64,000 nt of DNA from Streptomyces sp. OR43 (GCF_008042275.1 NZ_RDBK01000043.1:3553063-3617062); one strand, 5' to 3'. Positions 42,360-52,054 are shown, numbered from the stretch's first letter. Numbers and translations are program-made. The notes: generated by a model not told the origin, from the letters alone.

Positions 42360-44159
42360 ATGAGCAACGCAATCGAGAACTACGCCATCATCAGTGACCT
42401 TGAGACTGCCGCCATGCTCGGAAACGACGGCTCGGTCGACTGGTTCTGCGTTCCACGGTTCGATTCACCGGCGTGTTTCGCCGCCCTGCTCGGCAATGGG
42501 AGTAACGGTTTCTGGCGGATCGCGCCCCTAGGCGCACAGGCATGTTCCCGCAGGGGATACCGCGACGACACACTGATCCTCGACTCCTGGTGGGAGACCG
42601 AAACCGGAGCCGTGCGTGTCACGGATTTCATGCCGCCACGCAGCAACTCGCCCTGGCTGGTGCGCACGGTCGAGGGAATTGCGGGCTGTGTCACCATGCG
42701 CAGCGAACTGAGACCACGCTTCCATCAGGGGCGCGTGGTCCCCTGGGTGAGACCGGCAGGCGCTTGCACCGTGGCCGTCGCCGGCCCGGATGCCCTGTGG
42801 CAGAGTGCCGACGCCCCCGTGGATTTCCTCGACTCAGACGGCTCCACCGTTGCGGAGTTCGCCGTATCGGCAGGTCAGCGTCTGACGCTGATGGTGGCAT
42901 GGGCTCCGTCGCACCTGAACGACCCGCCCGTCGAACTGTGTGTGCCGGCGGAGACAGCCTTGAAGGAGACGGGGGACTTCTGGCGTGAATGGACATCCAA
43001 GTGCCGCTACGAGGGACCCTGGCGCGAGGCGGTGGTGCGGTCCTTGATCACCGTGAAGGCGCTCACCTACGCACCCACGGGCGGCATCATCGCGGCGCCC
43101 ACCACCTCACTCCCCGGATGCATCGGGGGAGAGCGGAACTGGGACTACCGCCTCTGCTGGTTGCGTGACTCATCGCTTGCCCTGTCCTGCCTGCTGCGCA
43201 GCGGCTACCGGGAAGAGGCGACGGCGTGGCTGGACTGGCTGCTGCGCACCATCGCAGGTGAACCGGCGGACCTGCAGGCGGTGTACGGGCTCGAAGGGCA
43301 ACGAAGGCTGCCGGAGACCGAAGCCCTCTGGCTGCCCGGATACGAAGGGGCGCGCCCGGTACGTTTCGGGAACGCTGCCGCGGGCCAGCTCCAGCTCGAT
43401 GTGTACGGCGAGGTCATCGATGCCCTCTACCGGTCCCTCCGCGCGGGCATACCCGTGCAGGGCCACATGTGGAGCCTCGTGAACGCGATGATGCGCTACC
43501 TCCAGAAGCACTGGCGTGATCCGGACCGAGGCCTGTGGGAGGTGCGGGGCCCTCAACGGCAGTTCGTCCATTCCAAGATCATGTCCTGGGTCGCCGCAGA
43601 CCGTGCCCTGCGCATGGGGGCTCTCCTCGGCAGAAACGGGTCGTCGGGGGAGTGGCGGGCGATGCGCGCCGCCGTGCGCGAGGAAGTGTGCCGCGAGGGC
43701 TGGGACGCGGAGCGGTGCTCGTTCGTCCAGTCCTACGGGTCCGGCTCGCTCGACGCGTCAGCTCTGCTGATCCCGCGGCTCGGCTTTCTTCCGCCGGACG
43801 ACGAACGGGTACGGGGCACCGTCGCGGCGATGCGAGGCCTCGATCACCAGGGCTTCCTGCGGCGTTACGCATCGAACGGCAGTGGCGTACACGGCATCGA
43901 CGGCATGCGTGGGTCCGAGGGCACGTTCGTGGCGTGCTCCCTCTGGTATGCCGAGGCCCTCGCCGGGGTCGGCCAGTTGGACGAGGCGCGCGACACGTTC
44001 GAGCGGGTCCTCGCTGTCCGTAACGATGTGGGTCTCCTGTCGGAGCAGTGGGACCCCCAGGCGGGCCGCCAGCTGGGGAACGCTCCGAAGTCGTTCAGCC
44101 ACATCGCTCTTGTGGAGACGGCGTTCGCCCTCCAGCGCGCCGGAGTCACACCGGCCTGA
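42360..44159 (+). CDS. Glycoside hydrolase family 15 enzyme (glucoamylase/trehalase-like)
   Basis: A 599-residue GH15 protein without a signal peptide. The N-terminal domain begins IENYAIISDLETAAMLGNDGSVDWFCVPRFDSP, typical of this family; the alpha/alpha-barrel has GERNWDYRLCWLRDSS (an acid-base region) and a C-terminal SEQWDPQAGRQLGNAPKSFSH with the general-base glutamate. Relatives hydrolyse trehalose or alpha-glucans. The start at 42360 fits the family N-terminus, although an ATG 17 codons upstream is closer to a GAAAGG. Its 3' end overlaps the convergent methyltransferase gene by 14 bases. Confidence 0.88.
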   Translation: MSNAIENYAIISDLETAAMLGNDGSVDWFCVPRFDSPACFAALLGNGSNGFWRIAPLGAQACSRRGYRDDTLILDSWWETETGAVRVTDFMPPRSNSPWLVRTVEGIAGCVTMRSELRPRFHQGRVVPWVRPAGACTVAVAGPDALWQSADAPVDFLDSDGSTVAEFAVSAGQRLTLMVAWAPSHLNDPPVELCVPAETALKETGDFWREWTSKCRYEGPWREAVVRSLITVKALTYAPTGGIIAAPTTSLPGCIGGERNWDYRLCWLRDSSLALSCLLRSGYREEATAWLDWLLRTIAGEPADLQAVYGLEGQRRLPETEALWLPGYEGARPVRFGNAAAGQLQLDVYGEVIDALYRSLRAGIPVQGHMWSLVNAMMRYLQKHWRDPDRGLWEVRGPQRQFVHSKIMSWVAADRALRMGALLGRNGSSGEWRAMRAAVREEVCREGWDAERCSFVQSYGSGSLDASALLIPRLGFLPPDDERVRGTVAAMRGLDHQGFLRRYASNGSGVHGIDGMRGSEGTFVACSLWYAEALAGVGQLDEARDTFERVLAVRNDVGLLSEQWDPQAGRQLGNAPKSFSHIALVETAFALQRAGVTPA

Positions 44160-44886
44160 CCGCCGTCAGGAGCACCATTCCGGAATCCCCGTAATCCGGA
44201 AGGCTGGAGTCCGAGTCGATCCGGGTGACGGCGAGCTGCCGGGTCAGGGGGGCGAAGGCCTCGGTGACGAGGCGACGGTTCACCGGGCAGCCCGGCCATT
44301 GCGATGCCGGACCGATGCGGTACGTGGGCATGTTCTCCATGAAGGCGGCGACCACCCGCCCGCCGGGGCGCACGCAGCGTACGAATCGCCCGCAGAACTG
44401 TTTGAATTCGTCGTAGTCCTCGGTGACTCCCTCAGCAACGAAGTTCATCGATGCGAAGTCGTAGGTGCCGGGGGGCAGTCCGCGTGCGTCGGCGTGCACG
44501 ACGTGCACCACCGAGAGGGCTTGTGACAGCGTCGGCGGCAGCTGCGGATTGAGTTCCCGGCACAGCGCGTAGAAGGGATCCCAGCTGGGGTCGGCGCCCA
44601 GGTTCAGCTGCCGGTTCAGATAGGCGACCCCCGCAGCGCCTGCCTCGATCGCGTCCACATGCCGGCTGGCGGAGGCGGCCAGCATGAGCGGATACAGGTT
44701 GGGTCCGGCCCCGAACTCGGCCGAGCGCGCGGCGCTGCCCGGTGCCAGCCGCCGATAGAAGGCGCTGTGGTGTGCGATGACGGCCGCGTCGGACGGGTGG
44801 AGTTCCCGGTAGTTCTCCGCGAGATAGTCCTGAACGGGCCAGCTGTCCCAGTCCACATCGTCGTTGTACGTCGGTGTCCTGTGCAT
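44146..44886 (-). CDS. NNMT/PNMT-type (SCO2525-like) SAM-dependent methyltransferase
   Basis: A 246-residue methyltransferase of the NNMT/PNMT/TEMT family, which methylates amines or sulfur/selenium in small molecules. The start WDSWPVQDYLAENYRELHPSDAAVI and the glycine motif AEFGAGPNLYPLMLA match the actinobacterial SCO2525-like branch; later blocks are FASMNFVAEGVTEDYDEF and RPGGRVVAAFMENMPTY. It is seven bases downstream of the PLP synthase and closes the eight-gene unit. It could N-methylate the amino ketone made by that synthase; this is inferred from order alone. Confidence 0.8.
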   Translation of the reverse strand: MHRTPTYNDDVDWDSWPVQDYLAENYRELHPSDAAVIAHHSAFYRRLAPGSAARSAEFGAGPNLYPLMLAASASRHVDAIEAGAAGVAYLNRQLNLGADPSWDPFYALCRELNPQLPPTLSQALSVVHVVHADARGLPPGTYDFASMNFVAEGVTEDYDEFKQFCGRFVRCVRPGGRVVAAFMENMPTYRIGPASQWPGCPVNRRLVTEAFAPLTRQLAVTRIDSDSSLPDYGDSGMVLLTAVRPV

Positions 44887-44893
44887 GGCGGCC

Positions 44894-46147
44894 TCAGTCT
44901 TCCCGCTGCCGCAGTGCGAACTGCTTGCTGAGCCGCGTCAGTGCCTCGCACAGGGTTGCGATGTCGTCGTCGGAGTTCAGTGCCGTGATCTGGGCGCGGA
45001 AACCGACGCGGTCGCGCGGCACGAGGGGATAGGCGGCCAGCGTCACGTAGATGCCGCTGTCCCACAGGGAGAGGGCGACAGCATCCAGGTCCGCGGGGTC
45101 GTCGAGCGGAATCTCCACGATCGGCAGCCCGTCCGTATTGGGTGTGTCCAGGCCCAGGCCGTGGACGTGGTCGAGCACCGTGGCGGTCTTGCGGTGGATG
45201 TCGGCGCGGATGGCATCGCCACGGCGGTCGTTGACTTCCAGACCCGCGAGCGTGGTGGCCAGGGAAGCGGTCGGCGAGGGACCGGAGTAGAGGTAAGGGG
45301 CGGCGGCGACCTTGAGCAGCGACTTGAGCGAGGTGGGAAGGGCGAGAAAGGCCAGCAGCGACGAGTACGCCTTGGAGAAACCGCCGACGAGCACGATCTC
45401 GTCGTACGACTCGCCCGTGTGCCGGACGACGCTGTTTCCCCGTGCTCCGTAGGGGCTGAGCTCATCCGGCCGCCGTTCGCCGATGACCCCGAAGCCGTGG
45501 GTGTCGTCGATGTAGAGGGTGGCACCGTTTCGCCGGCATACAGCGGCCAGCTCACGTATGTCGGGGATGTTGCCGCTCATGCTGTTCACGCCGTCCAGAC
45601 AGACGAGCCGCGCGGCGCGTGACGGCACGGCCCTCAGCATGGTGTCGAGTTGGCCGGGGTCATCGCCCTGAAACCGGTGGAGCGTGGCGCCCTGGCCCCG
45701 CGCCCCCGCACACCCGTCGTACACGGTCCGGTGCGCAGTGGCCTCGACGAAGACATCTCCACCGTCCGCCAGGATCGGGATCACCGAGGCGTGGATCAGC
45801 GTGGCCGTCGGGAGCAGCAGTGTGTCCGGCGCTTCCAGCAGAGCTGTGAGCCGTTCCTCGATCTCGGGGTAGATTCGGGGGCTGCCCAGCAGCCGTGACC
45901 AGCTGGGGTGTGTTCCCCAGCGTCGTACGGCCGGCTCGATCGCGGCGATGATGTCGGGGTCGTAGTCGAAGCCCAGATAGTTGCAGGACGCGAAATCGAT
46001 CAGCCAGTGGTTCCCGCAGCGGATGTGTCTGCCCCGTACCTCGTCGAGCACCGCGTCGGTCATCGGGCTCGTCTGCCTGAGATGTTCGAGATCACCCCAG
46101 CGCGGGTCGGGCCGGACGCCGGTCGTTCCCACAGTTGTGTGCGGCAT
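44894..46147 (-). CDS. AONS/CqsA-like PLP-dependent synthase
   Basis: A 417-residue fold-type I enzyme of the alpha-oxoamine synthase family (KAPA synthase, KBL, serine palmitoyltransferase, CqsA). Lys259 in GGFSKAYSS should bind PLP, and Asp214 and His217 in DDTHGFG contact the cofactor. Family members condense an amino acid with an acyl-CoA to give an alpha-amino ketone. No biotin or threonine-catabolism genes are near, arguing against KAPA synthase or KBL. Its ATG overlaps the stop of the GGDEF-EAL gene by one base (TGATG), so the two are translated together. Product unknown; a CqsA-like signal or a lipid are candidates. Confidence 0.8.
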   Translation of the reverse strand: MPHTTVGTTGVRPDPRWGDLEHLRQTSPMTDAVLDEVRGRHIRCGNHWLIDFASCNYLGFDYDPDIIAAIEPAVRRWGTHPSWSRLLGSPRIYPEIEERLTALLEAPDTLLLPTATLIHASVIPILADGGDVFVEATAHRTVYDGCAGARGQGATLHRFQGDDPGQLDTMLRAVPSRAARLVCLDGVNSMSGNIPDIRELAAVCRRNGATLYIDDTHGFGVIGERRPDELSPYGARGNSVVRHTGESYDEIVLVGGFSKAYSSLLAFLALPTSLKSLLKVAAAPYLYSGPSPTASLATTLAGLEVNDRRGDAIRADIHRKTATVLDHVHGLGLDTPNTDGLPIVEIPLDDPADLDAVALSLWDSGIYVTLAAYPLVPRDRVGFRAQITALNSDDDIATLCEALTRLSKQFALRQRED

Positions 46148-49100
46148 CAGCTTTCCCTCTCGGTAGCGGGCCCACGGGTCCTGACGGGTTCCACGCGCCT
46201 TTGCCGGTGCCCGTTGCCCGGCAGATGCCAGTCCCCTGCGGGATGGCGCAGGAGGAAATCACCCTGTTGGAGGGTCATCGGACGGGCGTAGAGGAAGCCC
46301 TGACCGAACCGGCAGCCCGTCCGGGCGAGCAGATCGCGTTGCCCACGGTCCTCGATGCCCTCGGCGATGACCTGAAGACCGAGTGTGTCGGAGATGGTGA
46401 CGATCCCCTCGACGAGGGCCATCTGCTGAGGGTCGGAGGTGATTTCGTCGATGAAAGACTTGTCGATCTTCAGTACATCGACCGGGAAGTCCCGGAGATA
46501 GCGCAGCGAGGAGTATCCCGTGCCGAAATCGTCGACCGCGATGCGAACGCCCAGATCCTTGAGGCTCCGCATCACGGCCTCGATCTGACGGTCCGGCCGC
46601 ACAGGTACCGTTTCGGTGAGTTCCAGCTGCAGCGACCCCGGAGCCAGGCCGGGAGTGGCCAGGGCCCGGCGCACCTTGTCCAGAAAGTCCGCGTCCCGCA
46701 ACTGCCGGGCCGACACATTGACGCTGATATAGAGCGGATTGCCGGGTGCGGCCCTTTGCAGGACCGCCATGTCCGAGGTGGCGTTCCCCAGGACCCAGGC
46801 CCCCAACGAAGTGATGTGCCCGGTCTCCTCGGCGAGTGCGATGAACTGCTGCGGCGGCACCGGACCGGACCGGGGGTTCGGCCATCGGGCCAACGCCTCG
46901 AATCCGACGACCTCGCCCCCGGCGATATCCACCACGGGCTGGTAGCGCAGCGCGAACTCCTCCTGGCTGAGCGCCGTGTCCAGGTTCGTCCGCAGTTCGT
47001 GCTGCTCCAGCATGCGGTCCCGGAGACGGTTCTGGAAGTGGCGCCACTGGCACTTGCCGGCGATCTTGGCCGAGTACAGGGCCAGGTCGGCATGGCTGAG
47101 CAACTCGCTTGTGTCGGCGCTGTCGACGGTCGTGGCGACCCCGATACTGGCGGAGACGCTGACGGAACCCCCCGGCAGACGGAACGGGCGGCTCAGCGTC
47201 TGGATGACCTGAGCGGCGAGGAGTTCGGCGTCGACGGGTGTCTTCGCGTTCTCCATCAGCACGGCGAACTCGTCTCCGCCCAGCCGCGCCGCAGTGTCCG
47301 TGCGCCTCACGGTTTCCGACAGGCGGCCGCCCACGGCGGTCAGAAGCTGATCCCCGGCCAGGTGGCCCATGCTGTCGTTGACGATCTTGAAGTCGTCAAG
47401 GTCGATGAACAGGATGCCGGTGACGGACGCCTGGCGGCCACCGCGCAACAGCGCACGTTCGAGCCGCTCCAGCAAAAGCGTCCGGTTGGGCAGTCCTGTC
47501 AGCGAATCGTGGTAGGCCCGCTGGGTGAGTTCCTCTTCCAGGTGGAGTTGTTCTGTCACATCGCGCAGGGTGACGACGAGCCCACGAACGGTACGGTCGC
47601 TCCGCAGGTCGCGGAAGTGCACTTGTGCTTCGATGTGGTCGCTGCCGTTCTGTATGCCCCAGTGGCCTTGAGGTTCGCTTCGGTCTCCGTCGCGCATGGC
47701 GGCCAGCGCCCAGCCGGCTCTGCGCCTGTCCTGCTCCGTGACGAGTTCGGGCAGCGATACGCCGACGAGTGGGACGGCGCCGAACATCTGACGCGCCGAC
47801 GGGCTCGCGTAGCGAATGGTGTCGTCGGAGCCGACGATGAGGATGACGTCCGCGGCGTTGTGCACCAGTGTGCGGAAGTAAGCCTCGTTCTCACGACGGC
47901 TGATCTCCTTGCGGAGCGACATGCGTTGCATCGCCAGGCCCGCGTGCGAGGCCAGGATCTCCAGCGAGCTGCGCATTTCGCTCAGCCGCTTCTCGGATCC
48001 GGCGGCCAGCAGGACGCCCGGCAGTTCGGCCCCGGCCGGCCGGTCGGGTTCGGTCACGGGGCACAGAAGGGCGGTCCGAAGGTGCCCCAGCCGGGGGGCG
48101 AGCCCCGGCCCGAGACGGTCGACCGGCGTCAGGCAGGTCTTGTCGATGGAGAGCACGGCAGACGATCCGGGAGGCGCCTCGCCCGTACGGGCATCCGCCC
48201 CGGCGGAGCTCTCGATGCCCGGCGCCCAGAGAAGCATGCTCGCGTGCGGTACCGCCGGCCCGAACAGCTCCGCCACCGCCAGGTCGCAGGCGCGGGCGAT
48301 GTCCCGCGGTGTGATGGCTGCGACGAGGGCGGTGACGGCTGAACGCAGAGCGTTCTCCCTGGCCATCGCCTTGCGGTGCACGACGACCATGTCCGACAGC
48401 CGCAGAATGACGAGCATGATGAGCACACCGGAGAAGGCGGCGATGACGGCTACGCCCCGCGCGGCATCGTGCGACCCCTCGTACAGCAGGATCGCGGGGG
48501 CGATCAGGGCTGCGCCGGACAGCAGCAACAGCCGCCGGGGCGGCGGCAGCAACGACTGCGGCTGGTTCGCGCCCGCCGTCAGTTCGGTCATGGACGGATG
48601 CAGGGCTGCCAGACCCCAGGCCGTGTAGAAGACGATCCAGCCGCTGTCCAGGGCGGAGCCCGCCTGCCACGTTCCGTTGAGCTGCAGAATCCCGTACGCG
48701 ATGTCGAAGCAGAGCAGGGTCAGAGTGCCGAGGACGAGGAACTGTACCGCCCGGTTGCGGCTCCGGTGAGGCCCCAGCGTGAGCAACCGGACCAGCAGCG
48801 CCAAGACCAGTACGTCGCCGAGCGGATAGGCGATGCTGGTGGCCCGTTGTACCCACGTCAGGTCCGCGACGTGGGCCAGCGGTTGCACCAGGAAGACCCA
48901 GACCGGCAGCGCGAGGCCCGTGGTGAGGATCAGGGCGTCCAGCAGGCCCGACAGGTTACGCTCCGTCACGCGGTGACGGACCAGGCCCAGTAGCCCCACG
49001 GTGAAGAGCGGGTAGGTCGCGAGATAGCAGGCGTCCGCAGGGGACGGGAAGGGGTTGGCCGCCGAGAAATAGGCTTCGAGGCTGTTGTAGTAGGTGTCGC

Positions 49101-49320
49101 CCGCGGTGAAGGCGAGCAACGCCGCCGCGAGGGTCCACCAGGGCCAGGGGTGCGCGGGCCGATTGACCCGGATGCCCACCGACACAGCGGCCACGCTCGA
49201 CAGGCCGATCAGCGCCCACGTGGGAGCGAGAGCGTCCGGCACGGTCAGATAGACGCTGGTGAGGCCGGCAACGAGGACCACGTAGGCGGTCATCAGTCCT
49301 CGTGTCCGGGTCACTTTCAT
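46147..49320 (-). CDS. Membrane GAF-PAS-GGDEF-EAL cyclic-di-GMP protein
   Basis: A 1057-residue signalling protein. The first 310 residues hold at least seven membrane helices in a sensor region I cannot name. A GAF-like domain (about 340-490) and a PAS domain (about 500-610, ILIVGSDDTIRYASPSARQMFG) follow. The diguanylate cyclase domain has an intact GGDEF near residue 680, and the phosphodiesterase domain has EALARW near 805, DDFGTGYSSLRYL and KIDKSFI. Both signatures look active, so it may make or degrade c-di-GMP. GGGAGG precedes the ATG at 49320. Its place in a polysaccharide operon suggests local control of polymer synthesis. Confidence 0.93.
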   Translation of the reverse strand: MKVTRTRGLMTAYVVLVAGLTSVYLTVPDALAPTWALIGLSSVAAVSVGIRVNRPAHPWPWWTLAAALLAFTAGDTYYNSLEAYFSAANPFPSPADACYLATYPLFTVGLLGLVRHRVTERNLSGLLDALILTTGLALPVWVFLVQPLAHVADLTWVQRATSIAYPLGDVLVLALLVRLLTLGPHRSRNRAVQFLVLGTLTLLCFDIAYGILQLNGTWQAGSALDSGWIVFYTAWGLAALHPSMTELTAGANQPQSLLPPPRRLLLLSGAALIAPAILLYEGSHDAARGVAVIAAFSGVLIMLVILRLSDMVVVHRKAMARENALRSAVTALVAAITPRDIARACDLAVAELFGPAVPHASMLLWAPGIESSAGADARTGEAPPGSSAVLSIDKTCLTPVDRLGPGLAPRLGHLRTALLCPVTEPDRPAGAELPGVLLAAGSEKRLSEMRSSLEILASHAGLAMQRMSLRKEISRRENEAYFRTLVHNAADVILIVGSDDTIRYASPSARQMFGAVPLVGVSLPELVTEQDRRRAGWALAAMRDGDRSEPQGHWGIQNGSDHIEAQVHFRDLRSDRTVRGLVVTLRDVTEQLHLEEELTQRAYHDSLTGLPNRTLLLERLERALLRGGRQASVTGILFIDLDDFKIVNDSMGHLAGDQLLTAVGGRLSETVRRTDTAARLGGDEFAVLMENAKTPVDAELLAAQVIQTLSRPFRLPGGSVSVSASIGVATTVDSADTSELLSHADLALYSAKIAGKCQWRHFQNRLRDRMLEQHELRTNLDTALSQEEFALRYQPVVDIAGGEVVGFEALARWPNPRSGPVPPQQFIALAEETGHITSLGAWVLGNATSDMAVLQRAAPGNPLYISVNVSARQLRDADFLDKVRRALATPGLAPGSLQLELTETVPVRPDRQIEAVMRSLKDLGVRIAVDDFGTGYSSLRYLRDFPVDVLKIDKSFIDEITSDPQQMALVEGIVTISDTLGLQVIAEGIEDRGQRDLLARTGCRFGQGFLYARPMTLQQGDFLLRHPAGDWHLPGNGHRQRRVEPVRTRGPATERES

Positions 49321-49397
49321 GCGCCTCCCATCCGATAGTAGGTATCGCCGGAGGGCCCTGCATCTTGTCGCGTCGCGCACGAGTCGTGCCTGACAGC

Positions 49398-51041
49398 TCA
49401 GTCCTTGACCGACGGGACCGCCGCGCCGACGGGGGGCGGCGTTCCGGAAGCCTTGCCGAAATAGTCGACGGTGCCGGGGTCCGTTCCGAAGAGGGCGTGC
49501 AGATCGAGTCCCGCGCCCACGGGGGCGGCGCAGTCGGGGATGATCAGTGGCGCATCCTCGGCGGAACGGATCCGTGGCAGTGCGCCGCCGGCGAAGCAGG
49601 GGTCCGTGGCCGTACCGGAGGGCGTTCCGCCCGTGCGCTCCTGGCCTGTCGCCGTGCGCCAGGCGGCCAGGCTTCCGTACGTTCGGCCTGCCCAGTCCAC
49701 GCTCCAGGAGCCGGAGCCCGGGGAGTAGTTGTTGCCCTGCAGAATTGCGTGACGCGGGGTGAGACCCTTCGCTGCGACGATCAGCGGGGCACCGTCGGCT
49801 ACGAGGATGTTGTTGCGCACGGTGACGTGCGACAGGCCGGCGCGAAGCAGGACCGCCGGTCCCGGGCCGTTGGGCGAGCGTGGCACGACCAAGGTGTTCT
49901 GATAGATGTCCAGGCTCCGCACGTCCTTGCCGTAGACGGCCAGCGCGCCCTTGGCGGGCAGCTTGCGTCCGTTGTCGGCCGAGATGTTGTAGCGGATGGT
50001 GTTGTCCCTGTGCGCGCCGTTCCTCTTGCTGGTGTACGCGTAGTACCCCGGGCCGTCGTTCTGGAAGGCCAGGTTGTACTGCACGGTCGAGTCCGAGACG
50101 TTGGAGTCGAGACCGAAGCCCGCGCCGTCGACGCGGGAGCCGGTGTGGTTGCGGTAGGAGGTGTTGTGCTCCAGGAGGATGCCCGTGGCGTCGTAGGCCC
50201 AGATGCCCACCGGGCCGGCCGGCGCCTCGGCGGCGGCGCGGCTCCCGTTGTCATGGGCGTGCGAATCGCGGACCGTCGCGTTGCGGACGCTGCCGAGGAC
50301 GATGCCGTTGCCTGAATGGGTCGTGGTCGAGGCGGGGTCACCGGTGTTGTGGTAGGCCGCCACGTCCACGATGCGGATGCGGCTGTGGGCGTACGTGGGA
50401 TGGGCGGCGTCGAAGGCAGGACCGTAGGTGAGCAGTCCGACGTCTCGGTTGTCGTGCAGCTCGGAACGGCTGACGGTCACGTTCTCGAACCCCGACCCTC
50501 CGCCCGTACCTCCGATCGCGATGCCCGCGCGGAACCCGGAGACCTCTACGCCGGACACGGAAACGTGGTCCAGCTTCTTGCCGTCCGGCAGGTCGCTGTA
50601 GAGATTGATGCCGCCGTCGCGGACGTAGGAGCCGTCCTTCCCGGACACCGCGAGGTTCCGGATCTCGACGCCTGCTGTGTCGTGCACGGAGATGCCGGGG
50701 CCGTCCGTCGCCGCTACCGTCGCCCGCCCCGTGCCGTACGACCCGATGACCACGGGCCGGTCCGCGTCGCCCGCTTCCCCCTTCCCCACGGTCAGCGTCC
50801 CGGTGAACCGGGCGCCCCCCTGCAGCATCAGTTTGTTGCCGGGTTCGAGGGCCGTGCCTTCGGCGCGCCGCAGGGTCCGCCACGCCTCGCCCGGCGACGT
50901 ACCGGAGTTCCGGTCGTTCCCGCCGGGGCTGACGTAGTAGGTGGCGGGCGGCGGGGCGTAGTGGGGGGTGTCGTTGCATCCGCTCCCGGCGGCCACGATG
51001 ATCGCGGCGGCCAGAGTGGTCATCGCGGCTGTCCGGTGCAT
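49398..51041 (-). CDS. Secreted parallel beta-helix lipoprotein
   Basis: A 547-residue protein with a lipoprotein signal (hydrophobic stretch then GSGC, Cys near 22). The mature protein begins YYVSPGGNDRNSGTSPGEAWRTL, the DUF1565-like start common to polysaccharide lyases and epimerases, and then has beta-helix coils with repeated short strands (VSGVEVSGFRAGIAI, NATVRDSHAHDN, VRNNILVAD). Such folds process acidic or neutral polysaccharides at the cell surface. It begins five bases after the epimerase gene, so it probably trims, modifies or escorts the polymer made by this operon. Active-site residues cannot be named. Confidence 0.82.
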   Translation of the reverse strand: MHRTAAMTTLAAAIIVAAGSGCNDTPHYAPPPATYYVSPGGNDRNSGTSPGEAWRTLRRAEGTALEPGNKLMLQGGARFTGTLTVGKGEAGDADRPVVIGSYGTGRATVAATDGPGISVHDTAGVEIRNLAVSGKDGSYVRDGGINLYSDLPDGKKLDHVSVSGVEVSGFRAGIAIGGTGGGSGFENVTVSRSELHDNRDVGLLTYGPAFDAAHPTYAHSRIRIVDVAAYHNTGDPASTTTHSGNGIVLGSVRNATVRDSHAHDNGSRAAAEAPAGPVGIWAYDATGILLEHNTSYRNHTGSRVDGAGFGLDSNVSDSTVQYNLAFQNDGPGYYAYTSKRNGAHRDNTIRYNISADNGRKLPAKGALAVYGKDVRSLDIYQNTLVVPRSPNGPGPAVLLRAGLSHVTVRNNILVADGAPLIVAAKGLTPRHAILQGNNYSPGSGSWSVDWAGRTYGSLAAWRTATGQERTGGTPSGTATDPCFAGGALPRIRSAEDAPLIIPDCAAPVGAGLDLHALFGTDPGTVDYFGKASGTPPPVGAAVPSVKD

Positions 51042-51046
51042 GGAGA

Positions 51047-52054
51047 TCAGGCCTTCAGGGACTCGACGCGGGAGGGGCCCGGCCCTTGGACCGGCTGGAG
51101 CGGCTCGTTCGGCAGCGCTGCACGAGCGCTGTCGGTGAACCAGGCAGCCGTGTGCCGCAGACCGTCCTCGACCGGGACCACAGGTGCCCAGTCGAGCTCC
51201 TGGCGGGCCCGCTCGATGACGGGACGACGGCGGCAGGGATCGTCGACCGGCAGCGGGAGGTACTCGATCGGTGACCGCGACCCGGTGACACCCAGGACGA
51301 GGTCCGCGAGCTCCCGTACGGTGTGCTCGACGGGATTGCCCAGATTGATCGGTCCGCTCAGGCCGCGCCGGTCGATCATGGCCAGGATTCCGCGCACGAG
51401 ATCGGACACGTAGCAGAAGCTGCGGGTCTGGCTTCCGTCGCCGTAGATGCTCAGCGGTCCGCCCGACAACGCCTGGCGTATGAAGGTCGACACCACGCGG
51501 CCGTCGTACGGACGCATCCGGGGACCGTAGGTGTTGAAGATCCGCATGACGCCCACGTCGACGCCCTGACTGCGCCGGTAGGCCGTGGACAGCGCCTCCG
51601 CGTACCGCTTGGCCTCGTCGTAGACACTGCGGGGGCCGACCGGATTGACATGGCCCCAGTACTCCTCGGGCTGCGGGTGGATCTCGGGGTCGCCGTACAC
51701 CTCGCTGGTCGAGGCGAGGACGAACCGGGCCTCATGCCGCAGGGCGAGGCGCAGGGCGTTCTCCGTACCGCGGCTGCCGACCGAGAGTGTTTCCAGCGGC
51801 AGCCGGTGATAGTCGGGCGGAGACGCCGGGCTGGCAAGGTGGGCGACGGCGTGCACGGAACCCGGGATCTCCATGGCCGCGGTGACATCACCGGGCAGGA
51901 GCCGGAACCGGGGGTTCGCGCACAGGTGGGCGACGTTCTCCGGTTCGCCCGTGGAGAAGTTGTCCAGACACCACACGGTGTCACCTCTGCGCAGCAGTGC
52001 CTCGCAGACATGGGATCCCAGAAATCCGCCACCCCCTGTGACGACGACCTTCAT
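51047..52054 (-). CDS. UDP-glucuronate decarboxylase-like SDR
   Basis: A 335-residue extended SDR: VVVTGGGGFLGSHVCEALLRRGDTVWCLDNFSTG, the catalytic ASTSEVYGDP with YDEAKRYAEAL (YxxxK), and GDGSQTRSFCYVSDLVRG. The EVYGDPEIHPQ-x-E-E-YWGHVNP block is that of UDP-glucuronate decarboxylase (UXS), which turns UDP-glucuronate to UDP-xylose; dTDP-glucose dehydratases are less similar. ATGA overlaps the upstream dehydrogenase stop, coupling the two enzymes. UDP-glucuronate supplied by the neighbour is the expected substrate. Confidence 0.85.
   Translation of the reverse strand: MKVVVTGGGGFLGSHVCEALLRRGDTVWCLDNFSTGEPENVAHLCANPRFRLLPGDVTAAMEIPGSVHAVAHLASPASPPDYHRLPLETLSVGSRGTENALRLALRHEARFVLASTSEVYGDPEIHPQPEEYWGHVNPVGPRSVYDEAKRYAEALSTAYRRSQGVDVGVMRIFNTYGPRMRPYDGRVVSTFIRQALSGGPLSIYGDGSQTRSFCYVSDLVRGILAMIDRRGLSGPINLGNPVEHTVRELADLVLGVTGSRSPIEYLPLPVDDPCRRRPVIERARQELDWAPVVPVEDGLRHTAAWFTDSARAALPNEPLQPVQGPGPSRVESLKA

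Noticed and set aside
46135..48342. A 735-codon plus-strand frame opposite the GGDEF-EAL gene
   Set aside because: It mirrors the conserved domains of the real gene and has no start signal.
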